Source: Piscicola geometra (lineage: Eukaryota; Annelida; Clitellata; Hirudinida; Piscicolidae). Taken from it: a stretch of 64,000 nucleotides of DNA. The position numbers were made by a program, and so were the translations under genes. The notes under the pieces are model-generated. The model was not told the origin of the DNA. It was given only the letters and a program-made list of their open reading frames with translations, and did not search any database. The stretch lies in NCBI GenBank assembly GCA_943735955.1, contig OX030960.1, positions 7,870,932-7,934,931 of the forward strand, in the 5' to 3' direction. Positions within the stretch are counted from its first letter, which is position 1, and each line of letters opens with the position of its first letter. This document shows, one piece after another, positions 52,331 to 64,000 of this stretch.

Positions 52331-52720
52331 ATCTCTTTTGTGTGTGTCTTTTTATTTGTTTCTACGCGCCCACGTGAAACTTATCGTGTGGGTTGTTTGT
52401 GTGTTTTATGTGTTTTTTGTGTGTGTGTATTTTATGTGTGTTTTTGTGTGTATTTTATCTGTTTTTGTGTGTGTTTTATCTATTTTTGTGAGTTTTGTGT
52501 TTTTGTGTTTTTCCTCAAATGGTCGTGATGTTTGTTCTATCATTATTTTTATCTCGGAATTGAAATATGTGTGTATTTTGATTTGTGGTATTATTGTTTG
52601 TTGTAGTTTGTGCCTGTGTGTGTGTGTGTGTGTTTGTGTATGTGTGTGTGTGTGTGCGTGTGTTTGTGTGTGTGTTTGTGTGTGTGTGTTTGTGGGTGTG
52701 GGTGTATGTCTGCTATTGGA
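52331..52720. repeat. GT-rich microsatellite
   Basis: GT/TTTGT/TATGT runs, densest at 52613-52712. The 149-codon Cys/Val-rich ORF is a by-product. Confidence 0.85.
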
Positions 52721-52975
52721 ATAAGACATAACGTCCTTTGGTGTTTCATGAATATATTTAAGTGTGAGCTTTGCCTTGTGTGTGTCATTGCTATGTTTTT
52801 GAGACTTTTTGCTTTCTATACATCTTTTTTAAGAAAAAAAATTCAATACAAAAATGTTTTTTTAAAACGTCAAAGTCTTGGGCTTCATTCAAAATGTACA
52901 ATTAAATGAAAAACCTTTGTATAAATACAATTCCAAACATGAAAGTCACATTCACGTCTTCTTATTTGTTTGCCA

Positions 52976-53360
52976 TAGTATTTATATGTTTATCTTTGTA
53001 TTTATACACGCGTCTTTGTATTTATAAACGTGTCTTTGTATTTATACATGTGTCTTTGTATTTATAAACGTGTCTTTGTATTTATACATGTGTCTTTGTA
53101 TTTATTTGTGTGTATTTAAATTTATATGTACGTCTTTGTATTTAGATGTGTGTTTTTGTATTTAGATGTGTGTCTTTTTATTTATACGTCTTTTTTTGTA
53201 TTTATATGTGTGTCTTTTTATTTATACGTCTGTCTTTGTATTTAGATGTGTGTTTTTGTATTTAGATGTGTGTCTTTTTATTTATACGTCTTTTTTTGTA
53301 TTTATATGTGTGTCTTTTTATTTATACGTCTGTCTTTGTATTTATATGTGTGTCTGATTG
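52976..53360. repeat. 20-bp tandem repeat, about 19 copies
   Basis: A unit close to TGTCTTTGTATTTATACATG repeats with a 20-bp period and ordered variants (TATACGTC, TAGATGTG, TATAAACG). Variants recur as higher-order blocks: a roughly 80-100-bp segment near 53135-53215 reappears near 53235-53325. A (TTTG)n run follows at about 53440-53462. Confidence 0.85.
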
Positions 53361-53783
53361 TTTATGTGGCGTCTACGAGGATGTATGTAGTCACGGTTGA
53401 GAGGTTGAGGTGACGCGAAAGTGCTGTTAATTGCAGCTTTTTGTTTGTTTGTTTGTTTGTTTCAAAGCCATTATTGTATTTATACAATCTGATTGATTAG
53501 ACGTGATGAATAATTGTAAATTGAGAGATTTTGGTCAAGTACTCCCAAAAGATCATTGAGTTTTATCAAGTTGTTCATTGTGTCGCTAAATAATTTCAAG
53601 ACTATTTTTTAATAACAAGATATTTTTTAAAACGTCTTTTGTTTTCGCATGAAAATACATGTGTTTTTTGTGTATAAAAATATCTTTGATGTCACAAATG
53701 TATGCTTTTGTGACTTTGTGTGCATTGTTTTCGCTGGCCTTGCGCTTCGTCGTAGATTGGACTCTTGTGGTGTGGCTATTTGT

Positions 53784-54003
53784 GTGTGTGTGTGGTCGTG
53801 TGTATGTGTGTGTGAGTGTGTTTGTTTGTGTATGTGTGTGAGTGTGTGTGTGTGTGTGTGTATGTGTGTGAGTGTCTGTGTTTGTGTGTGTGTATGTGTG
53901 TGAGTGTGTATGTGTATGTGTGTGTGTTTGTGTGTGTGTGTTTGTGTGTGTGTGTGAGTGTGTTTGTGTGTGTATGTGTTTGTGTGTGTGTATGTGTGTG
54001 TGG
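53784..54003. repeat. GT-rich microsatellite
   Basis: GT runs punctuated by TATGT, GAGT and TTTGT. Long Cys/Val-rich and His/Thr-rich ORFs on the two strands are by-products. Confidence 0.9.
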
Positions 54004-57000
54004 TGAGTTCGTTTCTATATGTTTTTCAACCTTGTTGGCGACAGTGTATATCAAATACATTCGGCCTACATGCTAATCTTGAGAATTTTGTTTTGAAAAA
54101 ACCTTTCAAAAAAATTTTGAAAAGACAAACAAACAAGACCCAAAACATGGCAAGAAAACAGTTGTCTCAACCAAACTTAAACTTTAAATTTACGCCAAAA
54201 AACCAACACCAGACATACGAAAATGAAATGTAACTAGTTCTTAGGATGCAGTGTGTCCTGGAGGCATACGCACCAAGACATCCACAGTGCCAGACAACCT
54301 CATCCACACTACAGAGTCTCCGACGTCATGACTTATTAACAAGGAAGTAACTAATTTGAGATCTTTTATTCCACGCACGACTCGCGAAATTCAATTTTCT
54401 CGAAAGTCTATGTTTTATAAACAGTTTTTATTATCTAATCTTTTTTTCGGGTTGACAAAATTATATTTATGCTTATAGAATACCAAAATCAACGAGAATA
54501 CAATAATAGATTCGGTCTATTTCTATTGTCTATTACAGAAAAAACTCAGACGAAAGCTCTGAATTGAGTTGTTGGCGTGGTGGAAGTGCCATCCGAGGGC
54601 GGTGATGGTTGAGGAATCGTTGGCTTAATCGCTGTGGAATAATAATAAACGATAGTCATTAAGACAGCTTGATGACATCGCCGTAAATAGAAGGCTGCCA
54701 TTTTTCGGCACGCCTTCCAAAGCGGTCTTTTATGACGGGGAGTCTCTGCGGTCCTCGACTTTATGGGCCTCATGTTTTTTAATATAATTGCTCATTAATT
54801 ACTCAATATAAATATAATGCTTTTTCAATATTATTGGTTATTAATTACTCTAAATAGATATGTTAAATTATATATATATACATATATTTATAGCTATATT
54901 TATTAAATCACTTATACTTATACTAATGTCATTTATGCTAATAATAATGATCAGATGAGAGTCTTAAAGTTTACTAAATAAAGTTCATAATTTTAATCGA
55001 GATTTAATAGAAATTTTATAATTATAAATAAAACAAGATCATTCAGACAGGCCCCTACGTGGATTGGTTACTTTTTCGTGGTTGTAATTTTTCAAACATT
55101 TGTGTCTCTAAAAAAGATAATTTATTATTAAAAACAAAAATTGAACACACAAATAGTAGAATCGTGATATCCTCGAATTATTTTCTTATTAAAATCTATT
55201 ACAATTTTTTTTGATAAAGAAGGTATATGCATGAAAAGAGGGAAAAAATCACAGATCTGAACACCTAACATCTTTCGCTAATCACATATTGTTTTTCTAT
55301 TCATTTAAAAGCCGCCTCATCAAAGCACATTTAAAAGTGAATTAAATATGTTAAAAATATTAATTTGAAAACTACCAATCGTAAAATAAAAGACGAGCTT
55401 TGCGAATCAAAGCTACTCCAATACTAATATTCATTCTAGCTAGAGACTTTCCAGCCAAGCTAAAAATAGTTAATGGATGCAGGCATTCAGGAAAATAAAA
55501 ATGAAACAAAGAGTTTTTAATTGAATATAAAAATTGAAAAATAAATTTTACTGTTATGCATGGAACCACTTAAACTACAGAATGAGAATATTCCCATTTT
55601 TCTGGGACAATTGGAAGTTGTAGAAAAAAGAAATTTTGTTAATCTTACTGAAATTCTAGTATATATTAATTAATAATGCGTGCATATATAATAAATAAGT
55701 ATTTTTTTCACAGATTATTAATTGCGGTTCAATGGCATTGTGTCTTAAGTTTACAAATTCTTCACTTTCGGTCAGATTATTAGTAATTAATTTATTTACT
55801 AATCAGATACCATTTGTTTTTTCAAATAATGCCGTTTCACTTAAAAACAAAAATGTTTAAATCTCAAATATGCAAGTCTAACAGAGTAGTGAACACAGTG
55901 AGACATTCAGTGGGACAAAGAGACGGACAAAGGGAAGGAGAAAGAGGGGCAGCTGGCGTGACGAGGAGCACGCGCAAAGGCTGTTGGTAACTGTAAAAAG
56001 CTTTGATGTGTTTGCAGTGAGAAGGGGTTTAGTAGGAAAAGTTATCCATCATCTCATTCACCTTCCCCCAAAATACCTCGTCAAAATGTATTTATTTATT
56101 TTTTATTTTAATTATTTTATTCTCAAAAGTGATAAATGACCTATTTAATTTACGCTACTGTACGCTAGTTTTTTGTGGGTATTGAACGAGTCTTTTTCCC
56201 AATTTATTGGTAAGTCACGTTATAATCTCTTTTTATTTTCGGTTCTTCCTTTCAAGCAAGAATGACATAAGGAAAGCTAAGCAAAACCATGACAAGATGA
56301 TTTTGTAAAAAAATTTTGTTTGTTAGTTTATGAATTCTTTAAACAATAACCTTTCATCATTTTATAACTTCAAATAGTAATAAAAACCCCAAGACAAACC
56401 ATTTCAAAAAAATTGATTGCATACTGAAACAGTAACATACATGCAACAACGACGAATCTAATTAACGTGGTGTAACCCCGAACTAGTTTCAAGACCAAAA
56501 ATGTATTTCCAAACACTATGTATATTATAATATACAATACCATATTATACAATACAATAATACATTGTATACCACTTATCATGGGTGTTGCATAGCGAAA
56601 ACTAATTGTGAACCGTAGCGTGGAGAGGGTAACAATGTACCCGGTAGCATATGATGGTGAAATGGTGCTTCAAATGGATCCATTGATCGCTCGAGCGTTG
56701 AAGCCTTGGATCTTTCGAATTCACACGCGTGCTTCAAGAAAAAGTTAATTACCGAACAAAATAAATATTTCTAATTGCGTATTGTAATTATATGCCAACT
56801 GGTCAACTTCAAAAGGCATATGGTAATAATAATGTAAAAAATATAGTTAAAAAAAGAGCTCATTTTGGTGCGTATATTTTTTGAAAACATTTATATTTGT
56901 ATTATAAATAAATAAATGAATGAATGTTCTAGTTTATCATTTTTTACATAAACAATGAAATAAGCATTAAAAAAATATCAGCCTTCGATGTGTTAAACTC

Positions 57001-57325
57001 CTTATCCAAATCACTTTTATTTGAAAGTAACGCTATCGACCCGCCACCACTGAAGAATAATGCAAGTTAAAATGTAACAATGACCCTTAAACAAGACCTG
57101 ACGTGCAAAAACACACCTCAATTGAATAAGTCATCGGGCAACTAAGGTCAACGACGACGATGCAACTAAGCTGAACTGCAATCATCGACGCTTGTGTGGT
57201 TCTTTGCGGTGAGATTGTTTGAGTGTCTCAACGAGGGGAAAGTCAAAAAGCTCGGAGGCCTAGCTAGAGACTTCACTGTTTGTTCAAGTAGTTGACATTG
57301 TGGTGGTAGGTGGACTGTAAGTGTT
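54004..57325. other. Intergenic DNA with no supported gene
   Basis: Mostly AT-rich. The 75-codon minus ORF at 54546-54773 (MRPIKSRTAETPRHKRP...) lies in GC-balanced sequence and is followed by Pro/Thr/Ser-rich codons, but shows no domain; its confidence as a gene is low. GC-balanced islands at about 55920-55990, 56600-56740 and 57040-57310 may be regulatory. Confidence 0.4.
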
Positions 57326-57545
<220 letters not shown>

Positions 57546-59335
57546 TTATTTTTTTTCCTATTTATTTTTCTTTAACAAGATTATTACCATAACCACTTGC
57601 AATATCATTAACACTATCAGCGACACACAATCCGTAATACGAGATGAGCACCTCATCGCATTTACGTTTCAAGGCAGCTACAATCTAATTTCCTTGTCGG
57701 GCTGCCTAGCAATATAAGAATAAAGTCTGATTAATAGCGATAATTGCAAAAATAATATCGCTCGTCGAAACGCATTGTTCGAGCGCACACGTGCGTGAGA
57801 CAATCGCCAAACAGCCGCAAGCCTCCTGCTATAGAGAGCTCCAACGAGGCATCACCGTGTGGACCTCGCTGACTCTCGTTGAAAAACGGAGGTTTATAGA
57901 CAGTTATCTAGAAGAGTTATACGTTATAACTTATAGCGAAGGGTTCTAACGCACGTTTGTATTACCTCTTATGAGTGACGTAACTGGCGAATAAATCTGT
58001 TTGAACAGATACGCAATCGCTCTTTCTCTGCCGCCTTCGTAAACTTTCGATTTCAGTACAGCGTTCTCGCATGCGTTTTGAAGAAATCAGGTGCGTAGAG
58101 GAGCTTCCTGAGGTGATAAATAACTGCTAATATAAACAAAATTGGAGCTTTCAAAAGTCGATTGGAATAACGATGACAAACGCCCGCTAGCGCTCAGTCT
58201 AATGGAAATAATAGGCGTTCGAAGGTTCTCGGCATATTTCGTTCGCTGATTGAATGTGAGCATGTTCTGGTGGTGTTGAAAACAGACTTTTAGAGATTCA
58301 TTGAAATGTGAGTAAAAGCTCATTGAAAAGAAAAGAAAGAACTTAATTTTAATCATTTTAATACCTAAAAATCGAGTTAACTTTTAAGTAGTTCTAACAA
58401 CACATTCGAACTAATTTGAAAAACAATGTTTTTAAGTTTATTTATTTTTAGAAAATTTCATCATCAATCTCCATCCATTGTAGAGCAATAACAGATAGAG
58501 TGCCGATGAAATGCCAGATAAATCAAATAGCTTTTTCTGCTTCACCCATCCAAAACTCATTCATTCATTCATTGATCCACCATTCACTCATTCATTCATT
58601 TACCAATCCTTCATTCATTCATCCACCATTCAGACATTCACCCATTCCTACTCTCACTCCCAGTTTATTTATCAACTTATTTTCATTAATTTTTTTCTCA
58701 GGGTTTTCAAATATTCTTTTATAAAACCTTCTTTCAAAATTCAATTTATAAGTTTCTCATTTCAAAACTGAAACAACAATTGAAAGAAAATACATTATCA
58801 AAATATAAATCCATTTTTATCCATAAAAAAGTGAATTCTAAAAATCCCAAATGGAGTTTCGCTCAAATTACAAGTTATTGTGAGCTCGTTTAAGCCGTGG
58901 ATGGCCAGGCTAATTGAAGGCTGTCAGAAACATCGGCACTACTAAATCCACTACAACTACACCCTACAAATTTACAATAAGAATTTATAGTATGAATCCA
59001 CAGTAAAAATCCACAGTATGACTTCACTGAAAACATTTCCACTAGAAAAGTCACTCCAAATAAAAATTCATTTTCAAAATTTTTAATTAACGCAAATTTC
59101 ACCTCAATTGTGAGAGAATAAACTCTCAATAACCCTTCAATCCATCATCCATCAAGCACTAGCACCACAAAATACATCAACCTCCTCATTAAAGTCCGCT
59201 CCAACATCCACAAAACCTAATTCGAACGACCTAAACTCCCTACAAATTACTCGCCTGTACAGCGCCTGTATGCCGGGCCGTATTTGACTGAAACAAAGGA
59301 GACTACGTGACTGGAATGCCACTAGCCTCAAGCGT
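57546..59335. other. Intergenic DNA with an ATTC microsatellite
   Basis: A GC-balanced, CpG-containing island at about 57770-58080 could be regulatory. An (ATTC)n tract runs at about 58556-58625. No exon supported. Confidence 0.45.
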
Positions 59336-59425
59336 GGACTTCCCATACTTTCCCATACTTTCCCATACTTTCCCATTCTTTCCCATACTTTTCCACACTT
59401 TCCATGCTTTCCCATACTCCCGCGT
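59336..59425. repeat. 10-bp tandem repeat (TTTCCCATAC)
   Basis: About eight units with CATTC, CACAC and ATGC variants. The 116-codon minus ORF across it (59152-59502) gains its GKYGKVWE repeats from this array. Its first 28 residues (MRLVYSDDGKRLVYAEKD...) look protein-like, but I see no domain. Confidence 0.85.
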
Positions 59426-59527
59426 TCGTACATACGTAGCGGTATTAGGTCCTTCTCCGCGTACACTAACCTCTTGCCGTCGTCGCTGTAAACAAGCCTC
59501 ATACTTATGAGATTTGTAAGCAGTCTG

Positions 59528-59547
59528 ATGGATGGTGATGATGATGG

Positions 59548-59606
<59 letters not shown>

Positions 59607-59670
59607 ATGATGATGATGATGGTGATGATGATGATGATGATGATGATTATGATGATGATGATGATGATGC
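59528..59670. repeat. (GAT)n microsatellite
   Basis: About 45 GAT units with rare GGT and TAT interruptions. Confidence 0.95.
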
Positions 59671-59929
59671 ATAATCACTAGGAGACTATTGTTTGTGGCT
59701 AACTTTACGTTGTTTGTGGGCTTGTTTTAAATGGTATAACTTTCAGAATAAAGAAAAATTGGAAGCATATGAAATACTTTTCCTGTCTGTTTGACTTTTG
59801 CTGCAGACCCTTCGCAACTTCACCACGTTGATCTGGCAGCATCCACAAACGGCCCATGCCAACAAACCAACAAGAACGCCAACAACAAAACCACACATAC
59901 ACGTCACAAACCACACAAACAGAACACAA

Positions 59930-60018
59930 ACAAACACACACACACACACCACACACACACTCACAAACCACACAAAAGTACACAAAAAAACACACAGCAC
60001 ACACACAAACAAACACAC
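59930..60018. repeat. CA-rich microsatellite
   Basis: CA runs with CAAAC and CCAC interruptions, ending against the GC-rich island at 60020. Confidence 0.85.
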
Positions 60019-60190
60019 ACACGTGACCGCGTTGCTTAGGAACGCTTCCTGGCCTCGGGACAGTTAGCAAGGAAGTCAACACCATTAGAGCTAGCGCATG
60101 AGCACTAGAGCGTTGCGCATGTGCAGAAAGGCATGTCGCCACGTGATGTTAATGGAGGCCTGTGATTGGTGGATTTGTTTTCTTGATTGT
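60019..60190. promoter_or_regulatory. Promoter-like island with E-boxes, X-box-like palindrome and CCAAT
   Basis: A CpG-rich island in AT-rich flanks. It holds CACGTG at 60020-60025 and 60140-60145, an RFX X-box-like palindrome CGTTGCTTAGGAACG (60030-60044) and an inverted CCAAT box (ATTGG, 60165-60169). No adjacent coding exon was identified, so it could be an enhancer or a promoter of an unrecognised or non-coding transcript. Confidence 0.35.
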
Positions 60191-60257
60191 TTGGCCACTG
60201 GGTCGCTGATTTATTGGAGGCACTCTTTCAATTAAGAGACGAACTAATCAAGGTTCC

Positions 60258-60460
60258 GTCGTGCTGTGCTGTGTCGTACTCTGGCGTGGCATTGTACTGT
60301 ATTGTATTGTGTTGTACTGTGTTGTGTTGTGTTGTACTGAGATATGTTGTACTGTGTTGTGCCTTGCTGTTTTTTATTATGCTGTGTGTTACTGTGCTGT
60401 ACTGAGTTTTGTTGTGCGATGCTGTTCTGTGTTGTACTTTGTCATTTGTACTACACAATT
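60258..60460. repeat. Degenerate TGTTG/TACTG repeat
   Basis: Imperfect 5- and 10-bp units such as TGTTGTACTG. ORFs on both strands rich in Cys/Val/Leu or Thr/Gln/His are by-products. Confidence 0.8.
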
Positions 60461-63370
60461 TGTAGTCTAGAATGTCTACATATTATTTGTGTTGAGCGGT
60501 GTTGTGTGGTTCCCATACGGTTTGATGCATATGTACTAAGGCAATAGAAATGTATTAATATTTTGTAGAGTGCTATAGTCTGATTCTATAGTTTGAGCTT
60601 TTTTAAAATTGTAATTAAATTGTATCAATAAAATAAAATTTTAAAAACAAAAAGTAAAGTTTTCAATAAACGTTGCTAACAGCATTTATAATTAAAAAGC
60701 TAATGTAGCAAGATCTGAAGAAGGGTGAAAGGAGCAAGAAAGAAAATGATAATATTTAAGGAATAATAAATAATAATAAAACATTGAAAAACGAACAATG
60801 CACAAGCGGATGATGGAGAGCGAAAAATTTGAAAAAGAGGCTGAAAGAGCGTCAAACGATTGCTCGATTAGAAGCCATCGATGCCAGTAATGCAGGGATT
60901 AGAGCAGTTAAAATTGGGATTACTGCTTCCAGAATCGCTTAATATAACCCTGTTGTGGTTGTGACAGCTGCTCCACTCCTCAATCATCTTTGTTACTTTT
61001 CTAGAGCATCTTTGGAAGAATCATTTTTGGCGGATGAAATGGATTTTTGTGTTTGAATTTTTTAATCGCTTCGATCATCCGTGGAACGGTTCTATTAAAA
61101 ATAGGTTTTTAATTTAGTTTTTGTAATGCACTTTTTTCAATTTTTAGAATATGATAAAACAACTACAAAAATCTCTTTTATAGCTTCACTTTCGTTTAAA
61201 TAAAAGCTCACGTGCAAGTTTGAAGCATGAAGGCTTGTTTAAAAAGAAAGTTAACTCATTCATTTTATTTTTAAATTTAAAAAAAGTTAATTTGATCGAA
61301 TGAAATGTAGAATAATTAAATAAATTAATAATAATTAATATCGCTGAACTCATGCGAACAATTTAAACTTCCTCCAACATAAAACCCAACTTCTTAATTC
61401 AAATTAAACAAAAATTAAAATGTGTGACATATTTGTCAACTTCATGTAAAGGCAGTGGAACACCAAAGCTTATTTCAGGGCACGACTACGACATAAACTT
61501 TCATCCATCATCCCTGAGCTCTCCTCAGAGGCGCATAGCATGCTTGAATACTCGAAGAATTAATAGCGAATGTTTCAAAAGAGGACTTCCATCTTAGCAT
61601 TCTTGAAAACGCATTCGTCAACTATTTCTAAAGGTTATTAAAGTGTAGAAATGTGAGTTTCACATTTTCCATGTTTTATATTTTTTATTAAGAAAAAAAT
61701 TTTTACGTGACATTTTTTTAAAAACTAATAAATAAGTGCACTATAGCGTATTTTTGTTGAAACAAAAAGGACCATCAAAATGAGAATTTATTAAAAGTTG
61801 AACAGAAGGATTAAAAGCGAAATAGTTGGAGCATTACATAAATGATGGACGCGTAGAGGGATGAAAGAGTTGATGGATGGATAAATAAATGTTTGGAAGC
61901 ACAAATAGATTGATAAATAACTTGGAAAATATAATTTGTAAAATATGATTTAATCTGAGAAAACTTAAGAAAAATAAAATAAATAAAAATGAAAAAATAA
62001 AAGAATATTAAAAGAAATAAAAAATGAAAGAATAAAAAAAACGACAAAACAAAGAAATGAGCACACAAAAAACATTATAAAAAGAAAAATGTAAGTCTTG
62101 CGTAAGACATGGACATATGAACATCAAGTTATTGAGATGGCCTCTCCATCCTCCTGCCTCTCCATCCTCGAGCATCCTTTCCCTTTCATCCCGTCTTGTC
62201 TTCCATCCCGCCAGACAAATCGATTATGGATGGAGATTGATATCCACAAACGATACTTTTAAATAGTTTTGGTTAAACTATATTTTTGGAATAATTATAA
62301 CAATTTCCAACCTATAAGTATGAAACAAACTCAAAACACTTCTGAGTTTTTATTTAGAATTGTCATTAAAATATATAGAATTAAATAGCGAAACATTTCA
62401 TTAAAGCCTGAAGTCAAGATCAGGTGACTGTCTCTCTCCATCATCCCTCTGCCTCCGCACCTGGTCTTTAACTCGTCATGATTGGCAGACCATCTGATCA
62501 CGTGGTAGTGACGTCACTAATAATGATTCACGTGGTGTAAGATGGTTCCCCGGGGATTGTAACATGTGTTACGTGCTTCTAGTCTTGCAGGAAGGAGGAA
62601 ATAAGAAGAGAAGATTGAAAAAAAATTATTTAAAAAAGGGAAAAGTTTGAATTGAGGAAGAGGTTTGTGAAAAAAAAACTTTTTCTGAAAACTAAAAAAA
62701 TGAAAATAAATAAAAGTATTTCATGTCTTCAAAAAATAAATATTTTATGACTTCAAAAAATTAAAACAACAATAACAACACACATTAACTCAGAAGCAAC
62801 AAAGCCTGACAGCAGAATTCTCGGCATCATCTCGTCAAGGAGAGAATTGAGCATAATCCAAGAACAAAGAGCGTCGAATTATCGCTACACCACTGCCTAA
62901 TACGACTACAATGCAGCCTCAGTGATTAGATTGCCTTTTCTTATTTCTTTTTATATTTTTATTTTTAATATTTAATTAGGAAAAAAACTCTTACTTCTTT
63001 TACAAATTTTTATCATCTTTGAAAAAGATGAAAAGTTCTTAAAGATTGTTTTTTTCCGTTTTTTTCAAGGGTTAGAAACTTTAAAAAATATTCACTTTAG
63101 TGGCACTTTTTTTTATATATATTTGGGAACATCCCATTTGAAGTTAATTTGTCGAGTTTTATAAATCCATCCACTAAATATCCCAGCCTCCATGCCGTCA
63201 TTGTAGTCATCAACATGCCTGCTCCATTAACTCAGTTATGCTTTTCCAAAATAAAAATAGGATCTTTTCGAAAAGTAGGCCCTCAGAATTCGTAAAAACC
63301 CAACAATAAAACTTAAAAAATCTGAAATACACAACAGTTCACACAACTAAACCACTGTTTTGTTCGTTTG
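60461..63370. other. Intergenic DNA with no supported gene
   Basis: AT-rich with no exon supported. A promoter-like island at about 62400-62580 is listed separately. Confidence 0.45.
62400..62580. promoter_or_regulatory. Promoter- or enhancer-like island with a perfect CRE
   Basis: Contains a full palindromic CRE (TGACGTCA, 62509-62516), two CACGTG E-boxes (62499-62504 and 62529-62534) and an inverted CCAAT box (ATTGG, 62481-62485), within a GC-balanced stretch. No coding exon adjoins it. Confidence 0.4.
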
Positions 63371-63706
63371 ACCAAACCACAAAAGTGAACTACAAAACTA
63401 AACCACAACACCAAACCACAACACCAAACCACAACACCAAACCACAACACCAAACTAAAACACCAAACCACACCATCAAACTGCAACACCAAACCACAAC
63501 ACCAAACCACAACACCAAACCACAACACTAAACCACAACACCAAACCACAACAACAAACCACAACACCAAACCACAACACCAAACCACAACACCAAACCA
63601 CAACACCAAACCACAACACCAAACCACAACACCAAACCACAACACCAAACCACAACACTAAACCACAACACCAAACCAAAACACCAAACCACAACACCAA
63701 ACCACC
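63371..63706. repeat. 13-bp minisatellite (AACCACAACACCA)
   Basis: About 25 copies with sparse changes (CTAAAC, CATCAAACT, AACAACAA). As 13 is not a multiple of 3, all three minus frames read similar Val/Trp/Cys/Gly/Leu/Phe-rich ORFs; none is a gene. Confidence 0.95.
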
Positions 63707-64000
63707 ACAGCAGCAGCAAGTTAAAATGAAATTAGTTGCTGAAACAAGGGAGGAAGATGCACAACAAGAAGACGAAGGAGACAGACGGAATAAATCACCA
63801 AGAGGAGGGAGGGATGCTATTTGGTCGTCATGGAGACAGCACTTCTCTTTCATCTTCCCCCTCACATCGCTTCAAAGGTCCGTCCTGTCTTTCCAGTTTG
63901 TTTTTTACTTCTTGAAGTGTTTTTATGTGGTCGAAATGCCTTTTAGAAGATCTAATGTGAAATTGCTTTTTGTGTGTTTGATCGGACGTCTTGTGGATAA
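63707..64000. other. Right edge of the window, no gene supported
   Basis: Mixed composition with purine-rich GAGGAGGGAGGG and pyrimidine-rich CATCTTCCCCCTC stretches. I see no exon. Confidence 0.45.

Noticed and set aside
45037..53740. 15-bp identity (TGCATTGTTTTCGCT) shared in opposite orientation near 45037-45051 and 53726-53740
   Set aside because: By rough estimate a few 15-mer matches are expected by chance in 64 kb on both strands, so this alone is not evidence of a shared element.
52275..54076. GT-driven ORFs on both strands
   Set aside because: Low-complexity dinucleotide translation only.
54546..54773. 75-codon minus ORF MRPIKSRTAETPRHK...
   Set aside because: Its GC-balanced composition drew attention, but there is no domain, start context or neighbouring exon to support it.
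59152..59502. 116-codon minus ORF with GKYGKVWE repeats
   Set aside because: The repeats come from the 10-bp tandem array; only the first 28 residues look protein-like and no domain is seen.
63313..63865. Minus-strand Val/Trp/Cys/Gly-rich ORFs up to 129 codons
   Set aside because: They are generated by the 13-bp minisatellite, which reads alike in all three frames.

Overview
This is a eukaryotic nuclear window from an animal, almost certainly an invertebrate bilaterian. The sequence is AT-rich and very rich in simple repeats. It holds an animal-specific class III POU homeobox gene and an animal-type RGS gene. Its genes have short GT-AG introns of about 115-660 bp. I cannot name the lineage from this window. 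A 200-base run of N (6301-6500) marks an assembly gap.

Layout. 1-6300 holds one large minus-strand exon (about 1905-2849) of a putative PLAT/LH2-like protein, with two doubtful short exons upstream. 6501-20828 is a gene-poor AT-rich stretch with a 36-bp minisatellite (about 9892-10259), a tRNA-Ser-derived SINE-like piece (about 14023-14180) and many chance ORFs. 20829-25124 is a giant TAC/ACT microsatellite with more than 4.1 kb of unbroken repeat. 27146-37883 is the gene-dense core. It holds four two-exon genes for small four-helix membrane proteins: 27146-27819 minus, 31715-32744 plus, 34513-35168 minus and 35661-36304 minus. A complete four-exon R4-like RGS gene (30417-31281 minus) sits inside the cluster, and the C-terminal half of an M20 peptidase of PM20D1 type (36739-37883 minus) lies beyond it. 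38.5-40.1 kb holds two foldback elements, one interrupted by a small hAT-like element with a perfect 8-bp target duplication. 41292-43292 plus is the POU class III gene, with no intron in its coding region and a probable 5' UTR intron. 43.8-64 kb has no gene I can support. It is a repeat-laden flank with GT, GAT/ATC, TAC and minisatellite arrays and a few promoter- or enhancer-like islands.

How the genes relate. The four membrane-protein genes share size, a predicted four-helix layout and one phase-1 intron just before or within the third helix; I read them as a diverged tandem family of unknown function. The RGS protein should speed GTP hydrolysis on G-alpha subunits at the membrane. The POU protein is a nuclear DNA-binding regulator of neural or ectodermal type. 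The M20 fragment keeps the C-terminal metal-ligand histidine motif, but no N-terminal half is visible. Apart from physical clustering I see no pathway that unites them. The exon joins below were worked out by hand from splice signals and reading-frame phase; transcript data would settle them.
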